Assembly: GCA_964510225.1 (NCBI GenBank)
Contig: CAZEAN010000033.1
Coordinates: forward strand, 1 to 51,259
DNA length: 51,259 bases
Direction: 5' to 3'
Source of the DNA: CAZEAN01 sp964510225
GTDB lineage: Bacteria; Planctomycetota; Planctomycetia; Isosphaerales; Isosphaeraceae
Positions 26,313 through 34,835 of this stretch are shown here, piece by piece. The notes under the pieces are model-generated. The model saw only the letters and a program-made list of their open reading frames with translations, did no database searches and was not told the origin of the DNA. Numbering within the stretch: position 1 is the first letter of the stretch; each line of letters starts with the position of its first letter. Position numbers and translations under genes: made by a program.

Positions 26313-26579
26313 ATGCGCCTGGAGGCAGTCTCGCTGCCTGAGCTGGGGACCGATCGCGACGAGCCGATCGTCATTAGTCATTGGTTCGCAGCACCGGGTG
26401 ACGAGGTCTGGGAAGGTGACCGGCTCGTCGAGGTCCTCGTCGGTCCGGCGACCTTTGATGTTCCGTCTCCCCAAAGCGGTCGGCTTGCAACCATCCATTG
26501 CCGTGAGGATGAACAAGTCCGGCCGGGGATGGTGCTCGGTCTCCTTGCGGTTCCTGACGAGGGTCACATCGATGATTAA
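26313..26579 (+). CDS. Stand-alone biotinyl/lipoyl-like domain lacking the modified lysine
   Basis: An 88-residue protein with the flattened beta-barrel of lipoyl/biotinyl domains: LPELGTDRDEPIVISHWFAAPGDEVWEGDRLVEV, a turn, then VPSPQSGRLATIHCREDEQVRPGMVLGLL. The turn that normally reads ETDKATVEVP here reads LVGPATFDVP, so the lysine that carries lipoate or biotin is a proline. Either the protein has a non-catalytic role or it binds a different partner. It leads a plus-strand series followed by the Nudix gene (35 bp), tmk and holB. Confidence 0.75.
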   Translation: MRLEAVSLPELGTDRDEPIVISHWFAAPGDEVWEGDRLVEVLVGPATFDVPSPQSGRLATIHCREDEQVRPGMVLGLLAVPDEGHIDD

Positions 26580-26614
26580 TCCCCATTGGACGATCACTCC
26601 GGTCGACCAGAAGG

Positions 26615-27103
26615 ATGAGCCCCATCATCGAGCGATCTGCCGGTGTCATCCCTTATCGGATTGATCGGGAGGGATTGCTGCACTACTTGGTGCTGCATTC
26701 CGCCACGGTACGGAACCCTCGCGCACGCTGGGAATTCCCCAAAGGTGGGATGGATCCAGGAGAGTCAACTCGAGAGACAGCAGCCCGGGAATTCATTGAA
26801 GAAACTTCGCTCGTTGACTGGGAGTTCATCGAGGGATTTGAGCGAAGTCTTACTTACACTTACTTACGCCAGGGCCGTCGGGTTCAAAAGACGGTGGTTT
26901 ATTACATTGTTGAGGTTCGGGATCTCTCGACACTGGCCTGTTCGGAGGAGCATACGCCAGACCCACACGGCCACTGGCACCGCTGGGGGCCCTTCGACGA
27001 AATCTGCCGGTTTCTCTTCCATGCCAAGATCAGGCAGCTCTTCGCCGAGGCGCACGACTGGCTCCTCGCGAAAAACTACATCGACCCCGGCCAACAACCC
27101 TAA
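26615..27103 (+). CDS. Nudix hydrolase, Ap4A-hydrolase-like
   Basis: A 162-residue Nudix protein. The Nudix box lies at about residues 45-67: GGMDPGES, then REFIEETSL. It keeps the metal-binding REUxEE glutamates but replaces the usual Gly after EE-x with Ser. Early residues SAGVIPYRI and KTVVYYIVEV match the asymmetric diadenosine-tetraphosphate hydrolase group, which also removes other nucleotide phosphates. Cytoplasmic. Part of a run with tmk and holB, 61 bp apart. Confidence 0.9.
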   Translation: MSPIIERSAGVIPYRIDREGLLHYLVLHSATVRNPRARWEFPKGGMDPGESTRETAAREFIEETSLVDWEFIEGFERSLTYTYLRQGRRVQKTVVYYIVEVRDLSTLACSEEHTPDPHGHWHRWGPFDEICRFLFHAKIRQLFAEAHDWLLAKNYIDPGQQP

Positions 27104-27163
27104 ACGGCAGAGATCCGTCGGCGAGTTCACAACCACCGAGGTTCCACCGCAAAGGTCGGTCCG

Positions 27164-27829
27164 ATGATGGAACCCGCGACGACACAAGCCCCAAAGAATC
27201 GATCCGGCTTTTTCCTTTGCCTGGAAGGACCCGACGGCGCTGGCAAGTCTACCCAGGCTGCGCAACTTGTCGAATCGTTACGATCCCGAGGCTTCGAGGT
27301 CACCGCGTGCCGCGATCCCGGTGGCACCCGACTAGGTGACCAGCTTCGATCATTGCTGCTCGATCGAGCGACGATCGGCATCGGAATCCGCGCAGAAGCA
27401 TTTCTCTACATGGCGTCACGGGCGCAATTGGTTGAAGAAGTAATTCGTCCAGCACTCAAAGCGGGTCAGATTGTCGTCTCAGACCGATTCTTGCTGTCAA
27501 ATGTCGTTTACCAAGGATACGCCGGTGGAATCCCCGTGAATGAGCTTTGGGAGTCCGGGGAGGCGGCGACCGGAGGTCTCTTCCCCGACTTGACGATCGT
27601 GCTTGATATCAACCCCGAAGTCGCCATGGAGCGAACAGGGGGGGCACGCGATCGGATTGAGGATCGCGGGATCGACTATCGGAAGAGGGTCCGAGAAGGG
27701 TACCTGGAAGGGGCAAGACACTACCCAGGAACGATCGTCGTCATCGACGGCGCTGGGCACTTTCGTTCGGTTGCAGCGAGGATTGATCAAGAGGTCTGCC
27801 GTGTCTTGGGAGTCGATCGTCGGTCATAA
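27164..27829 (+). CDS. tmk: Thymidylate kinase
   Basis: Phosphorylates dTMP to dTDP. The 221-residue protein has the P-loop GPDGAGKST, the DPGGTRLGDQLR dTMP-binding segment, the DRFLLSNVVYQGYA motif and a LID-like segment around GARDRIEDRG. The start is one of two adjacent ATG codons at 27164/27167. Its 3' end overlaps holB by 29 bases, a common gene order in bacteria that suggests coupled translation. Confidence 0.95.
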   Translation: MMEPATTQAPKNRSGFFLCLEGPDGAGKSTQAAQLVESLRSRGFEVTACRDPGGTRLGDQLRSLLLDRATIGIGIRAEAFLYMASRAQLVEEVIRPALKAGQIVVSDRFLLSNVVYQGYAGGIPVNELWESGEAATGGLFPDLTIVLDINPEVAMERTGGARDRIEDRGIDYRKRVREGYLEGARHYPGTIVVIDGAGHFRSVAARIDQEVCRVLGVDRRS

Positions 27830-28835
27830 AGAAGTAATTCAGGCACTCCGGGGTGCTGCCGAAATCGGTCGGCTACCGCATGGGATGCTTTTCGTCGGCC
27901 CGCGAGGAGTCGGTAAGTGGACGTTTGCCCGAACGTTCGCTCAAAGTCTACTCTGCCCGAAACGGCTAGACGTTCCCCTCGATTCGTGCAACGAGTGTCC
28001 TTCCTGCCGGCAAGTGATCTCAGGCGATCACCCGGATTTGATCGATGTAAAGCGGCCGGAAGACCGCCACGAGCTTCCGATCGCCTCGATCCGGACGATG
28101 ATCCGGCAACTCGGCCTGAAACCAGGACCGACCGGTCGTAAGATTGCGATCATCGATGATGCCGACGATCTTAATGCCGAAGCAGCGAATGCAATGCTGA
28201 AGGTTCTCGAGGAACCTCCGGAAGGTGCGATCCTGATCTTGATTGGTACCGAGACTGACCGCCAACTCGAGACGATTACCTCGCGGTGTCGGGTTGTCCG
28301 CTTCGATCGGCTTCAGGAATCTGAACTGGCGGACCTCTTGGTTCGGAAAGGGTATGTGAATGATCAGACGGAAGCGCGACGTCTCTCAACGCTAGCAGAG
28401 GGAAGTCTCCAACGTGCACTCGGTCTCGCTGACGTGGAATTGATGACGTTTCGACAGCGGTCGATTGAAGCTCTCTCTCAACCCGATCGACTTGATCCCA
28501 CCGACTGGGCGAAAGAGATTGAAGAATTCGTGAACGCTGCTGGTAAGGAAAGTCTCCCGCGTCGACTCCGGGCCGAACAACTGATCAGTGAATACGGCCG
28601 GTTCTTCCGGATGCTACTTTGGGAACTCGGAGAGTGCGAGCCTTCTCATCTCGATCCGAGCGATCGACTGACCGCCACTACACTAAGCAACAAAGTCGAC
28701 CCCGAACTTGTCTGTTCATTGATCGATCGCTGCTTTGAGGCGATCGGGCATCTCCATCGACGGGTGTACGTCCCCATTCTCTTGGAGTCATTCACGAACG
28801 ACGTTGTTCGATTGTTGACGAGGATCCGTCCATAG
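27801..28835 (+). CDS. holB: DNA polymerase III delta-prime subunit
   Basis: A clamp-loader AAA+ subunit of 344 residues. It has WESIVGHKEVIQALRGA at the start, PHGMLFVGPRGVGKWTFARTF, a four-cysteine zinc module (LLCP, then SCNECPSC), IIDDADDLNAEAANAMLKVLEEPP and TSRCRVVRF. The P-loop Lys is followed by Trp where Ser or Thr is needed for magnesium, consistent with delta-prime being a non-hydrolysing member. The start is GTG at 27801 with AGAGG upstream, inside tmk; a longer in-frame extension reads through tmk in the wrong frame and is not real. Confidence 0.93.
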   Translation: MSWESIVGHKEVIQALRGAAEIGRLPHGMLFVGPRGVGKWTFARTFAQSLLCPKRLDVPLDSCNECPSCRQVISGDHPDLIDVKRPEDRHELPIASIRTMIRQLGLKPGPTGRKIAIIDDADDLNAEAANAMLKVLEEPPEGAILILIGTETDRQLETITSRCRVVRFDRLQESELADLLVRKGYVNDQTEARRLSTLAEGSLQRALGLADVELMTFRQRSIEALSQPDRLDPTDWAKEIEEFVNAAGKESLPRRLRAEQLISEYGRFFRMLLWELGECEPSHLDPSDRLTATTLSNKVDPELVCSLIDRCFEAIGHLHRRVYVPILLESFTNDVVRLLTRIRP

Positions 28836-29195
28836 CCCGTCCATTTGGATTCGAACGAGCGGACGAAGTAAGCGAACCTTGTGATTCGGTTCAGCGTCAA
28901 GAAGTCGGGATCAAACTGAGATAGCTTGTCCATATTAATTCAGAGAAGTTCAGTGTCGCCAAGTAAGGCAATTCTCCAAAACTACTCTAAAAGAACCAAT
29001 AGTTTTCAATTTGGAAAAAAGCCACAAGAAAAGCGTCACTCGAGCGTATACATCAATAGTATTACTTACTGTAAAGTTTCCTCGCCGTAAACAAGCTCGT
29101 AATCACTCCCCATGACTGCTCTCGCCAAATTCAATACCATACTCTGCAATCCCTCCACATATTCTTCTCCGTTACTTGGGTTTGAAGGATCACAC
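28836..29195. other. Intergenic region between holB and a small orphan gene
   Basis: About 360 bp with no credible gene and rising A/T content from 28930 onward. It contains a weak inverted repeat AAAACTA / TAGTTTT (28978-28984 with 29000-29006) inside CCAA/TTGG arms. An ATG at 29112 in the frame of the next gene is possible but has no ribosome binding site. Confidence 0.45.
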
Positions 29196-29495
29196 ATGAA
29201 AACCAAGAGATTTCAGTCAATCAAGCAAGTTGACCTCCCAAAACGAATCCGCTCTATCGCGCACCAGGCACATCTGCTCCTTAATCGAGACGGACCAGCC
29301 GAGGCTCAGAGCATCGATCAACTCCGAATCGAAATCAATGACGCTCGGATTGCCGTGACAGAGTTGGATGATTCAGAGACTGATCTCGACCGATGGCTGA
29401 GCCAATTGGATTTAAAGCTTCAGGACCGGCTCGATGGTCTCTCAGGTTCGGTTGAGTCGGCCACCCTCTCCGATGTTACTGCGATCGCCTCCTGA
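29196..29495 (+). CDS. Hypothetical small helical protein
   Basis: A 99-residue protein with no recognised family. It begins with a basic stretch (MKTKRFQSIKQVDLPKRIRS) and continues with helices rich in Leu, Asp and Glu (RIEINDARIAVTELDD, then LDRWLSQLDLKLQDRLD) that could form a short coiled coil. I prefer the ATG at 29196 because AAGGA lies six bases upstream; an in-frame ATG at 29112 would add 28 residues. It ends 21 bp from the convergent NHL-type gene. Confidence 0.5.
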   Translation: MKTKRFQSIKQVDLPKRIRSIAHQAHLLLNRDGPAEAQSIDQLRIEINDARIAVTELDDSETDLDRWLSQLDLKLQDRLDGLSGSVESATLSDVTAIAS

Positions 29496-29516
29496 TTAAT
29501 CAAGAAGCTGACAGTT

Positions 29517-30596
29517 TCATCTGCCAAAGTTGAATCTCAACCCACCCTGAAGTTCGCCATTGGTTCTGGGGCTGAATCGTTGGATTCGCCCTCCCTTAAT
29601 GTCGCCGACATAAAGATTTCCATCTTCGTCGGCGGCGATACAGTGAACCCAATCACACTCACCAGGTTCCGTTCCTTTTGACGCTGGCATTGGAACGGTC
29701 CATTGCTGGATCAACCGGCCTGTCGTCGCAAATTTCATAAAAACTTGGTCTTTCGGGGGACATCCGAGGGTGAGGTCCGTTAACCGCCAAGGCATCGGTG
29801 ACGACCCACATATCCAAATTTCATCTTCGGGCGTGATGTGAAATCCCCAGGGCACGATCACATTGTTCCAGATATCCAGTAGCTCACCATTTTGATTGAA
29901 GATCTGGACCCGAACGTTGTTTCGGTCAGCGACATAGAGTCTTCCGTCCGAATCAATGGCGATCGCGTGGGGTATGCTAAATTCTCCTGGCCCGACACCT
30001 AGTTTCCCCCAAGCTTTGACAAACTGTCCCTCGCGATCGAGATGGACGATTCGTCCATTGCCATAACCATCAGAGACGAATCGCTCTCCTTCCGGAGTTA
30101 CAACAATATCGGTTGGCATATTAAAATGATCGTTATCGTTCCCCTTTTCTCCGGGGGTACCCAAAATCTCCAGCAGTGCGCCATCTCGGCTAAAACGCTT
30201 TAGCGTGTGATCACCAATATCCGCAAGCCAAAGATCTCCGTTGGGATCGAACTTGAGGTGGTGGGTCTTCGCGATTTCGGCGCTACCGAATCCGCGAAGG
30301 TAGTCACCCTCTGGGCTATAAACTCGGATCGGCGGTTCGTCGCGGACCGCGACATAGATGTTCCCGTCTGGTCCAACAGCGACACCGGGAGTCTCTGTAG
30401 TACCGAACTTGGGTTCATCCTTAGGCCATGAACGATCGACCCGATACCAGGTTGCCATACTGACTCGTGGATAAATCGCCGGAGGAGGCGACTCCGTTGA
30501 TTCGGTGGCTGGAACTCGCTCTTGTGCAAGGGCAGATTCGGCGAAAGCGGCCCAGCTCAGGATTCCCGACGTGAGGATGCTGAGAGTCTTCTTCAT
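29517..30596 (-). CDS. Exported NHL-repeat propeller, peptidyl-hydroxyglycine lyase-like
   Basis: A 359-residue secreted protein. A signal peptide (SILTSGILSWAAFAESALA) precedes a six-bladed NHL beta-propeller with repeats such as GVAVGPDGNIYVAVRD, HLKFDPNGDLWLADIGDHTLKRF, AIAIDSDGRLYVADRNNVRVQIF and CIAADEDGNLYVGDIKGGRIQRF. This group is annotated as peptidyl-alpha-hydroxyglycine amidating-lyase (PAL)-like because of the fold; the actual substrate is unknown. The ATG at 30596 has GGGGAG nine bases upstream. A PHM-like protein, the partner activity in animal peptide amidation, is encoded 3.6 kb away on the same strand. Confidence 0.86.
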   Translation of the reverse strand: MKKTLSILTSGILSWAAFAESALAQERVPATESTESPPPAIYPRVSMATWYRVDRSWPKDEPKFGTTETPGVAVGPDGNIYVAVRDEPPIRVYSPEGDYLRGFGSAEIAKTHHLKFDPNGDLWLADIGDHTLKRFSRDGALLEILGTPGEKGNDNDHFNMPTDIVVTPEGERFVSDGYGNGRIVHLDREGQFVKAWGKLGVGPGEFSIPHAIAIDSDGRLYVADRNNVRVQIFNQNGELLDIWNNVIVPWGFHITPEDEIWICGSSPMPWRLTDLTLGCPPKDQVFMKFATTGRLIQQWTVPMPASKGTEPGECDWVHCIAADEDGNLYVGDIKGGRIQRFSPRTNGELQGGLRFNFGR

Positions 30597-30679
30597 CGTT
30601 CACTGCTCCCCTGGAAAGCCTGATCAGGAGTTGGATTGATTCCGATGTTGCTGAGAAAATGTGTTTACGCAATCTTCGG

Positions 30680-32128
30680 TCACGAAATGAGGCCACGGAG
30701 AACATTCGCGCGTTCAACTCCGGTCAGCTTCATATCGAGCCCTTGATAGGGGACACGGAACTTCGCGTGATCGATCCCCAAGAGATGAAGCATCGTGGCG
30801 TGAAGATCACGGACGTGGACCGGATTCTCGACGGCGTTGTAGCCGAGTGGATCGGTCGCCCCATAGGTTAGGCCGCCCTTGATTCCGCCACCGGCAAGCC
30901 AGATCGAGAACCCTTTGATGTGATGATCGCGGCCCGGATCCTTCCCTTTGCCTTGGAACATGGGGGTCCGACCGAATTCACCAGCCCAAATCACCAGGGT
31001 CTCGTCGAGCATGCCTCGCTGTTTTAAGTCACGAATGAGCGCCGCACTCGGACCGTCGCAGAGTCGGCAACAGGTATTCATGTAGGAGACTAAGTCGCCG
31101 TGGTGATCCCAGCCGCGATGATAGAGTTGGACAAACCGGACCCCACGTTCCGCCAATCGTCGGGCAAGCAGGCAATTTGAGGCGAACGATCCATCAGCCC
31201 CTTCAGTTCCATACGAAGCGAGAACATGTGAAGGCTCGTCGCGGAAATCGATCAGCTCAGGGACGCTGAGTTGCATCCGGGCGGCGAGTTCGTATTGGCT
31301 CACCCGTGTTGTAGCCTCTGGATCTTGAAGTCGCTGATTTCCCAGCCTGTTGAGTTGGTTAATCGTTTCGATGAGTCGGCGCTGCCCGTTGGAGTCAACG
31401 CCGGGTGGATTGTCGATATAGTGGACGGCTGCCCCCGTCGATTGGAACTGGACCCCTTGTGTTCTTCCCGGGAGGAAGCCATTACCCCACTGTCGCGAAG
31501 CGATCGGCTGGGGGTTGCGGCCACCTTCACTCGTCAACACCACGAAGCCCGGAAGGTCATCCGCTTCGGACCCCAGGCCGTAGGTGACCCACGATCCCAT
31601 GCTCGGTCTTCCGGAGATGGAAGTCCCAGTGTTCATTACGGTGTGGGCAGGATCGTGATTGATTTGATCCGTCTGCATCGAACGAATGATGCAAATATCG
31701 TCCGCAATCTTGGCAATTTCGGGCAGGCAGGCGGCGATCTCTTGGCCAGATTCCCCGTATTTTGCAAATGGGAACCGAGGGCCGAGACAACGGAGTGACT
31801 GACCCTGAAGCTGAGCGATGGGTTGACCCTTCGTAAATGAGCCAGGCATCGGCTCGCCGTCTCGTCGCGCGAGTTCCGGCTTATAATCAAATGTTTCCAG
31901 GTGAGAAGGGCCACCTGCCATGCAAAGAAAGATGACGCGCTTTGCCTTCGGAGCGAAGTGCGGCAGGCCAGGGAGACCACCGATCGCTGGTCCCTGTTCA
32001 GTCATGGTCCAGGCTCTGGACTCTGAACCGAGCAGCCCCGCGAGGGTAAGAGAACCCAAGCCTAGTGACGTGCTCCCCAGGAAGGCCCGACGTCGAATCA
32101 ATTCGGATTGGTGCTGATTTGAATTCAT
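30680..32128 (-). CDS. DUF1501 family exported protein (second copy)
   Basis: A 482-residue DUF1501 protein with a twin-arginine-like leader (IRRRAFLGSTSLGLGSLTLAGLL). Family motifs are FLCMAGGPSHLETFDYKPEL, QLYHRGWDHHGDL, WAGEFGRTPMFQG and GRDHHIKGFSIWLAGGGI. It is 71 bp downstream of the DUF1549/DUF1553 gene, the standard planctomycete pair, presumably exported together for degradation or oxidation of a complex substrate. I start it at the ATG 32128, directly before the Tat motif, rather than at the GTG 32197. Confidence 0.93.
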   Translation of the reverse strand: MNSNQHQSELIRRRAFLGSTSLGLGSLTLAGLLGSESRAWTMTEQGPAIGGLPGLPHFAPKAKRVIFLCMAGGPSHLETFDYKPELARRDGEPMPGSFTKGQPIAQLQGQSLRCLGPRFPFAKYGESGQEIAACLPEIAKIADDICIIRSMQTDQINHDPAHTVMNTGTSISGRPSMGSWVTYGLGSEADDLPGFVVLTSEGGRNPQPIASRQWGNGFLPGRTQGVQFQSTGAAVHYIDNPPGVDSNGQRRLIETINQLNRLGNQRLQDPEATTRVSQYELAARMQLSVPELIDFRDEPSHVLASYGTEGADGSFASNCLLARRLAERGVRFVQLYHRGWDHHGDLVSYMNTCCRLCDGPSAALIRDLKQRGMLDETLVIWAGEFGRTPMFQGKGKDPGRDHHIKGFSIWLAGGGIKGGLTYGATDPLGYNAVENPVHVRDLHATMLHLLGIDHAKFRVPYQGLDMKLTGVERANVLRGLIS

Positions 32129-32198
32129 TGGATCGCCAATTGGGGCACAACTTGAGGGCGAGTCTGGGTTCGAGATCCAACCGACTGTGGATACCACA

Positions 32199-34592
32199 TC
32201 AATAGCGTGTGATCGATTCGTGTAAGTTCAATAGTGCTCGACTGACGGTCGTCCAGGCAGCGAGAACGTCGGCCTTGATATCGGAGGCTATCGGTGCGAG
32301 TCCGACTCCGAGCAGTTGATCGGCCTCGCTTGGGTTGGCTTGATAGTAGTCCCTGGACTCGATGAAGAGGAGCCTGCTTGCTTCAAGCTCCGCTTCGGTT
32401 GGTTCTCGGCTGAGGAGGAGAATCCAAGCAAAACGAATCTGATCCTCGATCGAGTCACCGCCTTCAGCGATTACTCGGGCTCCGAGACAACGCGACGCCT
32501 CGACGAAGCTTGGATCGTTGAGGAGTGTCAAAGCCCCTAGAGGGGTATTGCTCTGAGATCGCTCCGCAGTGCATTCCTCGCGGGTCGGTGCATCGAAGGC
32601 TCGGAGCATTGGGTGCAGGAATTGCCGCTGCCAGTGCATGTAGACACCACGTCGATACTGTCCGGATTCCTTATCAACTTGGTACGTTCGTTTGGGAAAA
32701 TTAAGCGAACGATAGTAGCCGGCTGGTTGGTAAGGACGTGCGCTGGAACCCCCAAATTGTTCAATCAATAGTCCACTAACCGCGAGTGCTTGATCTCGGA
32801 TCAATTCGGCCGGAATCCGAAAGCGATCTTGTCGCGCAAAGAGTTCGTTTTCTGGGTCGGCCTCCAGGAGTTCAGCGCTTGGTGTCGAAGAGCGTCGGTA
32901 AGCGTCGGAAGTCACCAATAACCGGATCAGCCCTTTAAGGTCCCAATCGCTCTCGATGAATTCGATCGCAAGCCAATCGAGCAATTGAGGGTGGCTGGGC
33001 CATCGGCCTTGTGAACCATAATCGTCAAGACTCCGTGAGAGTCCATGACCATAGAAGATCGCCCAGAGCCGATTCACCAAGACTCGGGCCGGGAGCGGGT
33101 TGTCAGGACGCGTCAGCCAGTCGGCGAGGTCGAGTCGGGTCGGCCGGCGATCATCAACCATCAGATCGGGAAGTGAACCTGGAGTATCGGGGGCGACGAT
33201 CGGCCCGGATTGATCCATCCAATCTCCCCTCGGGAGGATCCGAGTCATCCGAGGCTCTACGGAGACACTAACCATAGTCCGACGTGCCCGAGATCGAAGA
33301 CGGTCACGTTCGGCTTCAAGCTCTTCAATTGTCGCTGTTGAGTCCGCAAGTTGTTGATCCGCGCTGAGACTTCGGAGTCGTTCTAACTCAGACTCTATCG
33401 TTTGAAGTCGCTCTCGATCCATCGTGTCCGGAACGACGATCTCGGGAGCACGGATCGTCGGCGAACTATTGGGACTCGAGTACGCCCCTTGCTGCTGAAG
33501 ATCATCGAAGAATGCGGCAAGACTGTAAAAGTCGCGCTGGGTATATGGATCGTATTTGTGGTCATGGCATTCAGCACAACCGATCGTCGCTCCGAGCCAG
33601 ACCGTCGAGAGGTTTCGGACTCGGTCGGCAGCGTATTTGGCAAGATACTCCCGATCCTGGGCTCCACCTTCATGCGTCGTTTGGAGAAGCCGATTGTAAC
33701 CGCTGGCGATACGCTGAGAGGTGGTTGGGTTCGGCAGGAGGTCGCCCGCGAGTTGTTCCTTGGTAAATTGATCGAAGGGGAGGTTGGCGTTGAGGGCTTG
33801 GATCACATAATCCCGGTACGGTGTGATCTGATGTTCTTGATCGCCATGATATCCAACGGTGTTGGCAAATCGGACGAGATCAAACCAAAAGATCGCCATC
33901 CGTTCGCCGAACCGGGGCGAGCTTAGTAATCGATCCACTTGCCGTTCGAACGCGTCTGGTCTGGAATCGTTGAGGAATGCTTCGAGTTCGTTTGGCCTCG
34001 GCGGGAGACCGGTCAGATCAAGGCTAACTCGTCGGAGAAGTGTTGCACGATCTGCCGCGGGGGTCGTTTGAACCCCAGTTGCCTCAATTCTTTCATTGAG
34101 GAATCGATCGATTGGGGATCGGGGGCGTCCCAAGGTTGATTCCGCTTCCAGCCTGGAAGGAATCGTAGGACGGTTGGGAGGGACAAGACTCCAGTGCGCT
34201 TCGAAAGCAGCGCCTTCAGAGATCCAGCGGGTCAGAATCGCAATTTCGTCATCGTCAAGTGGCTTACCTAGCTCGTCCGGTGGCATCTTATCGAACTCGT
34301 CGTCCGTCGAGATCCGATAAACGAGTTCACTCAGGTCAGGGTCGCCAGGGACGATCACCTGATAGTCCCCTCGGTCCTCGAAGACATCGATTGGGATATC
34401 GAGGCGGAGGCCAGCCTCACGATGTGTACTGTCCGGACCATGACAGGAAAAGCAGTGATCGGATAGGATCGGCCGAACGTCTCGATTGAATGAGAGGCGT
34501 TCGTCGTCACTCTCTTCAGCGGCAGCAATCTGACTTTGACCCGAAAGAATGAGAACGACCAATACCGAGACGAGGATGCGAGCGGAGTTCAT
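32199..34592 (-). CDS. Planctomycete cytochrome C / DUF1549 / DUF1553 protein
   Basis: A 797-residue exported protein. After a signal peptide (ILVSVLVVLILSGQSQIAAA) comes the PSCyt1 domain with the haem site SDHCFSCHGPD, then DUF1549 (about 155-360; RVSLDLTGLPPRPNEL, and a second CxxCH, GCAECHDHKYDP) and DUF1553 (about 490-750; LADWLTRPDNPL, ARVLVNRLWAIFYGHGL). A short coiled-coil lies in the middle. First gene of an operon with DUF1501. The pair is a signature of Planctomycetota; its biochemical role is only inferred. Confidence 0.95.
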   Translation of the reverse strand: MNSARILVSVLVVLILSGQSQIAAAEESDDERLSFNRDVRPILSDHCFSCHGPDSTHREAGLRLDIPIDVFEDRGDYQVIVPGDPDLSELVYRISTDDEFDKMPPDELGKPLDDDEIAILTRWISEGAAFEAHWSLVPPNRPTIPSRLEAESTLGRPRSPIDRFLNERIEATGVQTTPAADRATLLRRVSLDLTGLPPRPNELEAFLNDSRPDAFERQVDRLLSSPRFGERMAIFWFDLVRFANTVGYHGDQEHQITPYRDYVIQALNANLPFDQFTKEQLAGDLLPNPTTSQRIASGYNRLLQTTHEGGAQDREYLAKYAADRVRNLSTVWLGATIGCAECHDHKYDPYTQRDFYSLAAFFDDLQQQGAYSSPNSSPTIRAPEIVVPDTMDRERLQTIESELERLRSLSADQQLADSTATIEELEAERDRLRSRARRTMVSVSVEPRMTRILPRGDWMDQSGPIVAPDTPGSLPDLMVDDRRPTRLDLADWLTRPDNPLPARVLVNRLWAIFYGHGLSRSLDDYGSQGRWPSHPQLLDWLAIEFIESDWDLKGLIRLLVTSDAYRRSSTPSAELLEADPENELFARQDRFRIPAELIRDQALAVSGLLIEQFGGSSARPYQPAGYYRSLNFPKRTYQVDKESGQYRRGVYMHWQRQFLHPMLRAFDAPTREECTAERSQSNTPLGALTLLNDPSFVEASRCLGARVIAEGGDSIEDQIRFAWILLLSREPTEAELEASRLLFIESRDYYQANPSEADQLLGVGLAPIASDIKADVLAAWTTVSRALLNLHESITRY

Positions 34593-34835
34593 TGATCACC
34601 ACTGCCGGAGTTTGAGTACCGGAAGCCCGGGATTCCGAGTGAACCGATAAGTCGTGTAATCGTGAGAATTCCATTAAGTATCGTACAGCACTATCATCGT
34701 TCGCTCAAGAATCGGCACGGTTGTGTCATCGGATCCGTTTCCGAATACTCCCTCGTGGCTCGATTCCTCGGAATGGCAATATACCAGCCTGCTCATCTGG
34801 TCTAATAAGCGTGATTCTGAGACGGAGGAATATGT

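Noticed and set aside
27603..27800. Upstream in-frame extension of holB inside tmk
   Set aside because: The extension is tmk sequence read in the wrong frame; the GTG at 27801 has a ribosome binding site and starts the conserved holB N-terminus.
32129..32197. Upstream extension of the second DUF1501 gene to a GTG
   Set aside because: The extra residues lack family similarity and precede the Tat motif by too far; the ATG at 32128 fits the usual leader.
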